Made by a program: the position numbers and the translations under genes | NCBI GenBank assembly: GCA_015523575.1 | Contig: WAJZ01000060.1 | Location: 1 to 12,554 of the forward strand | Source of the DNA: Candidatus Hestiella acidicharens | GTDB lineage: Archaea > Thermoproteota > Thermoprotei_A > Sulfolobales > Acidilobaceae | Reading direction: 5' to 3' | DNA: 12,554 nt | The notes under the pieces: model-generated | Databases searched by the model: none | What the model was told of the DNA's origin: nothing | Seen by the model: only the letters and a program-made list of their open reading frames with translations | Part shown: in pieces, positions 1 through 6,049 of the stretch | Numbering within the stretch: position 1 is the stretch's first letter | Layout: each line of letters begins with the position of its first letter

Positions 1-2
1 AC

Positions 3-935
3 ATAATTACGCTAGGGGAGGGGCTAACCCCGCTCAGGAAAATTAATGAAGTTAAGACAAAGCTAGAAACGCTAAACCCTACTGGAAGCTACGCCGATAG
101 GGCCTCCTCAGTTATTTTATCTAACATAGAACATAGTGATATTAAGACTAGCTACGTTGAAGATTTTACCATTTCTTTGGCCTACTATGCTAGGAGCTTT
201 GGGAAGCGTATCTTAGTTAATATAGACCCGGAGAATATTAGCCCGGAAGACCTATTAACGCTCTCTAAGATTGGCGCTAGGATAGGATTTAATAATGAAA
301 ACTCAAATGGCTTTCCAATATCATACGAAGACCCCTTTACAATCGAGGGACTAAAGACTATATCCTATGAATTGTATGAAAAAATGCCCAAGGAAGACAA
401 AATATATATACCAGCGGAATCTGGGCTGCTCGTCTATTCTATAAGCAAGGGATTTTATGAAATCAAAAATGCAGTGGAAGACTTTCGAGAGTATGAAATC
501 GTCGCTGTGAAGCTAAGGAAAGTACAGGGCCCTAAGGTAATAAGGTTTGCAAAGTATAAGATAAAAGTTTGTAGCGTTTCCTTTCAGGAGGTGTTAGAAT
601 CTATGATAGACCTAGCTAAAAAAGGCATTAATGCTAAGCCGCTTGCCGCGACTGGATATGCCATGGCAAGGAGAAATGGAGATGGTATTGCAATAGTTAC
701 AGGTGCGAGAAAAAGGTATACGATCAGGGCAAAAAAGGGTAAGATAGAGGAGGAAATAACCAAGCTCCTTTCCGATGGAAGAAAAAGAACTGCATATGAA
801 ATATGGCAAGACCTCAACGCATATTCATTAAAGGGAATCTACAAATACCTTGAAGCCATGTCGAACTATGGTAGCGTGTGTAAGGATTATGAACTAAAAG
901 GTGGTAGAAAAGTTAAAATGTACTTTTTGTGCTAA
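3..935 (+). CDS. Degenerate threonine-synthase-like protein with C-terminal winged helix (5' end cut off)
   Basis: The frame is open from base 3, so the start lies upstream and 310 residues are visible; the TTG at 177 is internal. Visible residues 3-36 follow the N-terminus of threonine synthase (GEGLTPL, then NPTGSYADR), but the lysine that binds PLP in NPTGSFKDR is Ala31 (GCC at 93-95). The STGNT phosphate-binding loop reads VEDFT (52-56). DPFTIEGLKT (110-119) matches the NPYxxEGxKT segment, the glycine-rich VGNGGL loop has become AESGLL (138-143), and KPLAATGYA (212-220) matches the EPASAAALA helix. The synthase part is shorter than active ThrC. Residues from about 244 to the end resemble a winged helix-turn-helix (GRKRTAYEIWQDL). 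Inference: it cannot do PLP chemistry and may be a ligand- or DNA-binding regulator. The homology is clear to me; the regulatory role is a guess. Confidence 0.8.
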   Translation: MITLGEGLTPLRKINEVKTKLETLNPTGSYADRASSVILSNIEHSDIKTSYVEDFTISLAYYARSFGKRILVNIDPENISPEDLLTLSKIGARIGFNNENSNGFPISYEDPFTIEGLKTISYELYEKMPKEDKIYIPAESGLLVYSISKGFYEIKNAVEDFREYEIVAVKLRKVQGPKVIRFAKYKIKVCSVSFQEVLESMIDLAKKGINAKPLAATGYAMARRNGDGIAIVTGARKRYTIRAKKGKIEEEITKLLSDGRKRTAYEIWQDLNAYSLKGIYKYLEAMSNYGSVCKDYELKGGRKVKMYFLC

Positions 936-947
936 AAAAATATTAAT
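934..947 (+). promoter_or_regulatory. Putative TATA box for the DUF2258-like gene
   Basis: An A/T-only stretch (AAAAAAATATTAA) lies directly after the stop of the preceding gene and is centred about 26 bp before the ATG at 967. That spacing would place the transcription start at or next to the start codon, as in archaeal leaderless mRNAs. No Shine-Dalgarno motif precedes 967, which agrees with this. Confidence 0.4.
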
Positions 948-966
948 TCTATTTGCTAAAATAAAA

Positions 967-1488
967 ATGGTGATGGACTTGCCTTATGAAAGGATTTCAA
1001 TTGGTGAAAGTGAGGAACAAATAAACAAGGACTTTGAAAGGGCAGAGGAATATTCGGTTTTGGCAAGTAGGTCCACTTTCCTCGGCCACAACAAATTTGA
1101 ACTAAGTACCGGCCTCATAATTGCCGCTAGGTTTGCGGATAAGATCAGGAGAGTGGCTATAGTCTCCCTTAGGAAGTGGGTTCCCAAGGATATTATAATA
1201 AGGGATGTGTCTGCCCTGAACAAGGAACTTTACGAGGAAATAGTAAACAAAAGGAAAATGGATAAGCTAGATATTATAAAGGTAGTCGTTGATGTACTTT
1301 ATGATGAAGTAGAAAAGAAGCTTCGGTTCAGTAACATCAGGATAACGAGGTACTATCCAGAAGAGCAATGCACAACGTTGTGCAAGGAAAGGGTGAGCGA
1401 GTTGGAAAGAGAAATCTCAAGAATCAAAGAGGAGAACAAGAAGCTAAAGGAAAGCATAGAGAAGATAAAATCATTAATATCTAGCTAA
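967..1488 (+). CDS. DUF2258-like crenarchaeal protein with C-terminal coiled coil
   Basis: This 173-residue protein has a core (residues 44-131) beginning FELSTGLIIAARFADKIRR, which matches my recollection of the DUF2258 family of uncharacterised crenarchaeal proteins. The core alternates predicted strands and helices and ends in a strand pair (LRFSNIRITRYY). It is followed by a CTTLC segment (Cys135, Cys139) and a highly charged heptad-like helix over the last 35 residues, so it probably oligomerises. I chose ATG 967 because a TATA-like box sits about 26 bp upstream. The frame is open back to 901, but starting there would add 22 residues inside the previous gene and upstream of that box. There is no membrane segment or signal peptide, so it is probably cytosolic. 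Function is unknown; the family name comes from recall without a search. Confidence 0.7.
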   Translation: MVMDLPYERISIGESEEQINKDFERAEEYSVLASRSTFLGHNKFELSTGLIIAARFADKIRRVAIVSLRKWVPKDIIIRDVSALNKELYEEIVNKRKMDKLDIIKVVVDVLYDEVEKKLRFSNIRITRYYPEEQCTTLCKERVSELEREISRIKEENKKLKESIEKIKSLISS

Positions 1489-1548
1489 CAGGAAGCCATT
1501 TATGCAATTCTAAGTAATTCTAATTGGCACAACCATGCCTAGTACCCT

Positions 1549-3186
1549 TTACGTTGCATATATTCCCTCTTCGATAACATATTTTTCTTTTGATAGATTC
1601 ATCATGTTTCTCGTAAAAACTACTGAAAAAACTATTACAAAAAGGCTAAAAATGAAAGAAGCCCAAGACGCCAACATCAAGTTGCCTTGATAAGTCCACA
1701 CGTCTAGGAGCTTCATCAAACCGTGACTTACCTCTAGGCTTTTTCCATCTACTATATTTGGCCAATACTCTGCTATCATCAAGCCCCCCCATGCGCTATT
1801 AATGGTTGAAGTTAGTCCTGTAACTGTATATGGTAAAGTTCCTGGCAATACTACATACCTAATCCTTTGGAAGTAGCTCATTCCCAAGTTGTCCATCAAC
1901 TCCCATATTTCTTTTGGAATGGCTTTTATACCAACCCAAATGTTATAAAATATATAATAAAAGGTGCTTAAGAACCCAAGTAATATAACAAAGAATTCTG
2001 TTGTTAAAGCACCTGAGAACCTGTAAACTATGCCATAGGTCACGGCAAACAATATAGGAAAATATGCAGGCGCCGGGTATGCAGCCAATATTTGTATAAT
2101 AGACATCAATAAGGCCTCGATTCTTCTATGGTTAACTATACTATAGGAAACGAATAAGGCAACTAAAAATGATAAGACAGCAATTACTGCCACCCTTGCA
2201 TAATCGTAGGCTAAGGCATAGACTATTTCTAAGGTGTTGCTAAATATATACCTCCACTCAGCATAGGTTATTGATGTAAGCAATGAAAACGAGGAGTATA
2301 TTATAATACCCAAGATTAGAAGGGCGACTGCTGAACCTAATACCTTTAAAATTCTCTGCCCAGTTTCTCTTTCTGAATAGTAGTCATAGCCCCCCTTACC
2401 CCTCCTTCCTCTAGCAGGCGTGCGCTTCGACGCAAAATAGTATCTAATCCTCTTTGTGGGCTTTATTATTGGACTATAAAACTTAGCTACATACCTTTGT
2501 ATTTGTCTCGTTCTTGGAACTGGTATGTCGCTTTCAAGCGAATACCTTGCTATAGCATAAGTAGAAAACTCCCTAAGCAAGTACACGCTTCCCCCTATTA
2601 TAATGCCTAGAATTAAAAGCGCATATGAAACATAATTCCACATGCCAAGCCTTACTAGCTTTACTATAAGCGATCCTATACCAAAGGTAGAATAAGAGGT
2701 GGATCCTATGGTAAATACTTCGCTCACCATTATGTAAAAGAAGGCGTCTGAGAACGAAGGTATTAGGTTTGCAGCTATCCTAGGCATAGAAAATGGGATG
2801 TAAAGATACCTAAGCTTATCAAGGAAGCCATACCTTAAATTCTCTATTTCTTCTATCATTGGTATAGGAACAGTCTTAAATGCTTGGTAAATACCTATCC
2901 ATATATTCCACACAACAGCAGTAAAAACGAGAAAGTCTGATGCAAGCTCTACCCCTACAAAGCCTCCGATCCTGTTAACAAACAGTATTAGCACTACTGG
3001 AAAAAAAGCTATAACAGGTACTGATTCGAAAACCTCATTTAATGCAACGTATACGTTCTCAAAAACCTTACTTTTAATTGAAATGTAGCCAAAGCCCCAG
3101 CCCGTTAATATTGATAGCCCTATAACGGTAAATACCCTGGCAGTTGACGCCAGTGCTGCGAGTATCATTATAGATATGAGGTCCAT
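1549..3186 (-). CDS. ABC transporter permease, fused double-domain type (anion/NitT-TauT-like, COG4986-like)
   Basis: This 545-residue membrane protein contains two binding-protein-dependent permease domains in one chain. Half one (residues 1-210) has about five hydrophobic segments and an EAA-type coupling loop at 112-137 (EEIENLRYGF ... YIPFSMPRI). Half two (about 285-535) has a similar set and a second loop at 426-452 (EIWELMDNLGMSYFQRIRY then VLPGTLPYT), close to the SsuC/TauC pattern. A basic, Arg/Lys-rich cytoplasmic linker of about 75 residues joins them. The architecture matches what COG calls the duplicated permease of an anion transport system; typical NitT/TauT permeases have one domain and dimerise. 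Its ATG overlaps the ATPase stop by one base (TTAATG), implying translational coupling. Substrate is unknown, and no solute-binding protein gene is visible in the window. Confidence 0.88.
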   Translation of the reverse strand: MDLISIMILAALASTARVFTVIGLSILTGWGFGYISIKSKVFENVYVALNEVFESVPVIAFFPVVLILFVNRIGGFVGVELASDFLVFTAVVWNIWIGIYQAFKTVPIPMIEEIENLRYGFLDKLRYLYIPFSMPRIAANLIPSFSDAFFYIMVSEVFTIGSTSYSTFGIGSLIVKLVRLGMWNYVSYALLILGIIIGGSVYLLREFSTYAIARYSLESDIPVPRTRQIQRYVAKFYSPIIKPTKRIRYYFASKRTPARGRRGKGGYDYYSERETGQRILKVLGSAVALLILGIIIYSSFSLLTSITYAEWRYIFSNTLEIVYALAYDYARVAVIAVLSFLVALFVSYSIVNHRRIEALLMSIIQILAAYPAPAYFPILFAVTYGIVYRFSGALTTEFFVILLGFLSTFYYIFYNIWVGIKAIPKEIWELMDNLGMSYFQRIRYVVLPGTLPYTVTGLTSTINSAWGGLMIAEYWPNIVDGKSLEVSHGLMKLLDVWTYQGNLMLASWASFIFSLFVIVFSVVFTRNMMNLSKEKYVIEEGIYAT

Positions 3187-3968
3187 TAAACTTCACCTTT
3201 ATAGAGCAAGGTATCGTTTAGAACATCTATGTAATAATAGAACTTCTGATCCCTTGGATTTCTGGGCCTCTCCATCTCTATTTCTACCTTGGCTACGATA
3301 GTTGCTGGCCTTCCATTTAGAACATAAACGACGTCGGAGAGCTCCACTACCTCGCTTAAGTTGTGTGATACCAAAATTACTCCCTTAAGGGTAGAGTTTA
3401 CGTTGAACAATATTTTATACAATTCCCTTCTTAGGGCCTCTGCCGTCAACTCGTCTAGGTGCGCAAATGGCTCATCCATTAACAATACTAAAGGATCGGC
3501 TGCGAGGGCCCTTGCTATTGCAATCCTTTGCCTCATACCGCCACTCAACTCCTTTGGATAGAAGTCCTCAAATCCCTCGAGGCCGACCATCTCAAGCATT
3601 TGCCTAGCGATGGCTTTGCATAGCTCTTTTGGCAACTTCCTATACTTCAGCCCTAGCATAACGTTTTCTAGAGCAGTCATCCAAGGAAAGGTGACTATTG
3701 ATTGATGGATTAACATAATTTTAGGTGTAGGCCTTGTCACCTCCTTGCCCATCAACAATACCTTGCCTTCATCAGGCCTTAAGAAACCACCAAGGACCCT
3801 CAGAAGGGTGGACTTCCCCACGCCAGAAGGCCCTACAACAGCAACTATACGGCCGTTTCCTACAGACATGCTTATCTTTTCAAATATTTTCCGCTTGCCA
3901 TAGGTAAACCCTATATTTACTGCTTCTAGCACTCTTCCAACTTCTCCACCCTTAATTATTTTTTTCAT
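3186..3968 (-). CDS. ABC transporter ATP-binding protein (NitT/TauT-type importer)
   Basis: This 260-residue ATPase carries the full motif set: Walker A GPSGVGKST (46-54), Q-loop Gln89, signature LSGGMRQR (141-148), Walker B LVLLMDEP (160-167), D-loop HLDE (170-173) and switch His202. Sequence style is that of SsuB/TauB nitrate-sulfonate-taurine importers, which fits the permease encoded immediately downstream. It would energise that permease at the inner face of the membrane. The frame is open to 4007, but I chose ATG 3968 because a TATA-like box (3989-3997) lies about 25 bp upstream on this strand, so a 4007 start would lie upstream of the predicted transcription start. It is the first gene of the two-gene operon, divergent from the NifX-like gene. 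ATPase identity is certain; the transported substrate is not known. Confidence 0.92.
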   Translation of the reverse strand: MKKIIKGGEVGRVLEAVNIGFTYGKRKIFEKISMSVGNGRIVAVVGPSGVGKSTLLRVLGGFLRPDEGKVLLMGKEVTRPTPKIMLIHQSIVTFPWMTALENVMLGLKYRKLPKELCKAIARQMLEMVGLEGFEDFYPKELSGGMRQRIAIARALAADPLVLLMDEPFAHLDELTAEALRRELYKILFNVNSTLKGVILVSHNLSEVVELSDVVYVLNGRPATIVAKVEIEMERPRNPRDQKFYYYIDVLNDTLLYKGEV

Positions 3969-3988
3969 ATAAAAGCGAAAGCCGCTAG

Positions 3989-3997
3989 AATAAATAC
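3989..3997 (-). promoter_or_regulatory. Putative TATA box of the ABC transporter operon
   Basis: Read on the minus strand this is GTATTTATT, centred about 25 bp before the ATG at 3968. It predicts a leaderless transcript and decides the start of the ATPase gene. Confidence 0.5.
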
Positions 3998-4045
3998 TTA
4001 ACCTCACTATAATAAGGACTAATGCTTCTTGAAAAATCCAAGCGA

Positions 4046-4054
4046 GTATTTATA
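4046..4054 (+). promoter_or_regulatory. Putative TATA box of the NifX-like gene
   Basis: GTATTTATA on the plus strand would start transcription near 4076-4080, leaving a leader of roughly 10 bases before ATG 4087. It is nearly the same octamer as the minus-strand box 50 bp away, so the two divergent units share this about 120-bp control region. Confidence 0.5.
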
Positions 4055-4086
4055 CCCTTGATGTCATTAATTATTTGGGGAAAAAC

Positions 4087-4428
4087 ATGAGAATAGCTCT
4101 AGTATATGATGAAAAACAGGTATTGAAACCCTTAGACGAGGGAGAAATACTTGGAATAATAGATGAAGAAAGGAAGGTAGTCGAGCAATATGAAAATCCT
4201 GGTTTTAACAAAGATAAGGAATCAACGATGAATGCCATAATCCAGTTAGGGGCTCAAGCCATTATAGTAAAAGATGATTCCTTAGACAAGGCTTCATATG
4301 AAATGTCGAGAGGGCATATAGTCTACTATCCCATATCAAAATACAACAACCTATATGATGTAATTGAAAACCTAAATGATGTAAAAAGCAATCCACAAGA
4401 AAAGCTGCCCTATATGGAAGGCGCATAA
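4087..4428 (+). CDS. NifX/NifB-type (dinitrogenase FeMo-cofactor domain-like) small protein
   Basis: This 113-residue protein starts MRIALVYDE and runs through a strand-helix pattern with a YENPGFNKDKESTMNAI segment, then GAQAIIVKDDSLDKASYE and GHIVYYP. That order (N-terminal strand, E-N-P turn, helix, hydrophobic strand ending in a loop, then G-x-x-VY) is the layout of the RNase-H-like NifX/NifB C-terminal domain, a family that binds iron-sulfur or molybdenum-iron clusters in nitrogen fixers and has many stand-alone archaeal members of unknown role. No cysteine is present. ATG 4087 is preferred over an in-frame TTG at 4075, since the predicted transcription start lies near 4076-4080. It is divergent from the ABC operon and 42 bp ahead of the macro-domain gene. 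Family assignment is moderate; no link to nitrogen fixation is implied. Confidence 0.55.
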   Translation: MRIALVYDEKQVLKPLDEGEILGIIDEERKVVEQYENPGFNKDKESTMNAIIQLGAQAIIVKDDSLDKASYEMSRGHIVYYPISKYNNLYDVIENLNDVKSNPQEKLPYMEGA

Positions 4429-4443
4429 TAAATTTTAATTTTT
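4427..4443 (+). promoter_or_regulatory. A/T-only spacer: possible promoter for the macro gene or T-rich terminator
   Basis: The gap between the NifX-like stop and the macro-domain start holds an A/T-only run ending in T5. A TATA box centred near 4433 would start transcription about 12 bases before TTG 4471; equally, T-rich runs end archaeal transcripts. The sequence alone does not decide between them. Confidence 0.3.
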
Positions 4444-4459
4444 GAAGAAAAAGAAACCA

Positions 4460-4465
4460 GGGAGG
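4460..4465 (+). promoter_or_regulatory. Shine-Dalgarno site (GGGAGG) selecting TTG 4471
   Basis: GGGAGG ends five bases before the TTG at 4471 and supports this non-ATG start for the macro-domain gene. Confidence 0.75.
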
Positions 4466-4470
4466 CCGAT

Positions 4471-5001
4471 TTGCACATATATAAAATTGGAAATGCAAGC
4501 CTAATCATAAAAAAGGGAGATCTATTGCAAGAAGATGTAGAAGCAATAGTAAACCCCGCAAATTCTTACCTCATAATGGGGGGTGGCGTTGCAGGCTTAA
4601 TAAAAAGAAAGGGAGGCTCGATTATTGAAGAGGAGGCAACCAAACGTGCACCAATAGAAATAGGTGAAGCTGTTGTAACTAGTGGGGGTAGGCTTAAACA
4701 GCGATATGTAATACACTCGCCTACAATGAAGTACCCTGCTGAAAGGACAAATGAAAGGAATGTGAGGTTATCCGTGAGGGCAGCACTAAGAGAAGGGAAA
4801 AAGCATGGCATAAAAAGTATAGCATTCCCTGGTATGGGCACAGGCGTCGGAGGGCTGAAGTATGACATTACCTCTATAGCAATGATTGAAGAAATAAAGA
4901 AGTTTTTGGAAGAAGAAGACCATTATGATAAAATTGTTATAGTGGCATATGAAGATGAGTTCTACTATCAACTTGAGAGAAAAGCTGAATTCATACTATA
5001 G
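4471..5001 (+). CDS. Macro-domain protein (ADP-ribose-binding / de-ADP-ribosylating)
   Basis: This 176-residue protein is a single macro domain. Residues 16-44 hold the ADP-ribose site: GDLLQEDVEAIVNPAN and then GGGVAGLI, matching the family's NAAN...GGGVA signature. The phosphate-binding loop FPGMGTGVGGL is at 119-129. It should bind ADP-ribose or derivatives in the cytoplasm and may remove ADP-ribose from macromolecules, hydrolyse O-acetyl-ADP-ribose, or process ADP-ribose 1''-phosphate left by tRNA 2'-phosphotransferase; the sequence does not choose among these. The first Asn of the NAAN motif and the GGG loop are intact, so it is probably active. The TTG start is fixed by GGGAGG five bases upstream. 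Its neighbour 51 bp downstream is a tRNA thiolase, which hints at an RNA-related substrate (inference). Confidence 0.9.
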   Translation: MHIYKIGNASLIIKKGDLLQEDVEAIVNPANSYLIMGGGVAGLIKRKGGSIIEEEATKRAPIEIGEAVVTSGGRLKQRYVIHSPTMKYPAERTNERNVRLSVRAALREGKKHGIKSIAFPGMGTGVGGLKYDITSIAMIEEIKKFLEEEDHYDKIVIVAYEDEFYYQLERKAEFIL

Positions 5002-5006
5002 TCTAT

Positions 5007-5015
5007 AGTTTAAAG
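5007..5015 (+). promoter_or_regulatory. Possible TATA box before the tRNA thiolase gene
   Basis: AGTTTAAAG, just after the macro-gene stop, would start transcription near 5036 and leave a leader of about 17 bases containing the AGGTGGG ribosome-binding site. Confidence 0.3.
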
Positions 5016-5040
5016 CAATACGAATACAATCCTTGCAACT

Positions 5041-5047
5041 AGGTGGG
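5041..5047 (+). promoter_or_regulatory. Shine-Dalgarno site (AGGTGGG) selecting TTG 5053
   Basis: The purine-rich AGGTGGG ends five bases before the TTG at 5053 and supports a non-ATG start, which also begins just ahead of the first zinc cysteine of the product. Confidence 0.7.
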
Positions 5048-5052
5048 TAGCG

Positions 5053-6045
5053 TTGCTAAAAGGGAAGTTATGTGACAACTGCAAGACGAGGAGGGCTGAA
5101 GTATTCCAACCACACACAAACAAGATGCTCTGCAGGGAATGCTTCATAGAAGATATTAACAAAAGGGTAATGAACGAAATAAAGAGGTGGAACATGATTT
5201 CAAGCAACGACACCATATTAATGGCATTAAGTGGGGGTAAGGATGGATACGTACTCCTAGATGTCTTGAGCAGAAACTTTAAATCAAACAAGCTAGTTGC
5301 CCTTAACATAATAGAGGGAATACATGGATATAACAAGGAAGAGGACGCAAAAATACTAGCAAGAACCGTAAAGGACATGGGCATAGACGTAATAATAACG
5401 AGCGCAAAAGACTATACCGGATATAGCGTTGATGAAATAGTAAAAAAATCTATTGAAAAAAGGACTGGATTAACGCCATGCACATACTGCGGATTAATAA
5501 GGAGGAGAATAATGAACTACTATGCAAGGGAGATAGGTGCAAACAAGCTTGCAACCGCCCATAACCTTGACGATGAAAGCCAGACCGCGTTAATAAACAT
5601 ATTGAAGGGAGACCTTGCAAGCCTGATAAAGCAACATCCAAGCGCAAAGGTTATTGATGATGACATGCTCGTCCAAAGAATCAAGCCCCTAAGAAAAATA
5701 TATGAATGGGAAACAGCTACATACTCTTTTTTAAAAGGTTTCCATATACAAGAAACTGAATGCCCATACCTTGAGCTTGCGCCCACCCTGAGGGCAAAAA
5801 TCAGGAGAGAGCTATATAGATTTGAGAGGGAAAATCCAGGAGCACTACTAAAGTTTATTGGGCTAATCGATGATATCGTTGAAAATATACGCACACAAGA
5901 AAAGCCGAGGCTTGGCAGGTGCATTAAATGCGGTGAACCAACAGCCCTTGGCAGGAAGTACTGCAAGCTGTGCGAGATGCTTAGCGATATAGGAATTGAA
6001 AGTCCAAGATATTTAAATATAAGGAAGAGAGGCATAGTGGTATAG
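5053..6045 (+). CDS. ncsA: tRNA 2-thiolation enzyme, Ncs6/CTU1/TtuA family
   Basis: This 330-residue protein has the complete family layout. The N-terminal zinc finger uses Cys7, Cys10, Cys27 and Cys30. The PP-loop ATP-pyrophosphatase motif LSGGKDG is at 59-65. Cys143 and Cys146 (PCTYCG) with Cys237 (TECPY) match the three cysteines that hold the catalytic [4Fe-4S] cluster in TtuA. The C-terminal zinc finger uses Cys290, Cys293, Cys304 and Cys307. Family members adenylate a uridine in tRNA (wobble U34 in Ncs6/NcsA, T54 in TtuA) and insert sulfur delivered by a ubiquitin-like carrier. I cannot tell U34 from U54 specificity by eye, so the symbol is provisional. Length and start (TTG after AGGTGGG) fit the family. 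The radical SAM-TRAM gene begins within five bases of its stop, so the two are almost certainly cotranscribed. Confidence 0.9.
   Translation: MLKGKLCDNCKTRRAEVFQPHTNKMLCRECFIEDINKRVMNEIKRWNMISSNDTILMALSGGKDGYVLLDVLSRNFKSNKLVALNIIEGIHGYNKEEDAKILARTVKDMGIDVIITSAKDYTGYSVDEIVKKSIEKRTGLTPCTYCGLIRRRIMNYYAREIGANKLATAHNLDDESQTALINILKGDLASLIKQHPSAKVIDDDMLVQRIKPLRKIYEWETATYSFLKGFHIQETECPYLELAPTLRAKIRRELYRFERENPGALLKFIGLIDDIVENIRTQEKPRLGRCIKCGEPTALGRKYCKLCEMLSDIGIESPRYLNIRKRGIVV
6009..6020 (+). promoter_or_regulatory. TATA-like palindrome inside the end of the thiolase gene
   Basis: ATATTTAAATAT lies about 35 bp before the ATG at 6050 and could drive an internal promoter for the radical SAM gene. It is also simply the codons for Tyr-Leu-Asn-Ile in an AT-rich genome, so the call is weak. 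Confidence 0.2.
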
Positions 6046-6049
6046 TTTG

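Noticed and set aside
3..935. Threonine-synthase-like gene as a decaying pseudogene
   Set aside because: The frame is intact for 310 codons with coherent motifs and an added C-terminal domain, which fits repurposing better than decay.
901..966. Upstream start at 901 for the DUF2258-like gene
   Set aside because: It would overlap the previous gene and the predicted TATA box; the residues added look like translated intergenic sequence.
1506..1523. Direct repeat AATTCTAA twice, ten bases apart, between convergent genes
   Set aside because: Too short and AT-rich to mean more than chance; no clear hairpin or T-run terminator accompanies it.
3969..4007. Upstream extension of the ABC ATPase to ATG 4007
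   Set aside because: The extra 13 residues are encoded upstream of the predicted transcription start set by the TATA box at 3989-3997 and lie outside the ABC domain.
5520..6035. A 171-residue minus-strand open frame opposite the tRNA thiolase, and other antisense frames
   Set aside because: They mirror the codon pattern of well-supported genes, are Ser/Leu-rich in the way typical of antisense shadows, and show no recognisable domain.
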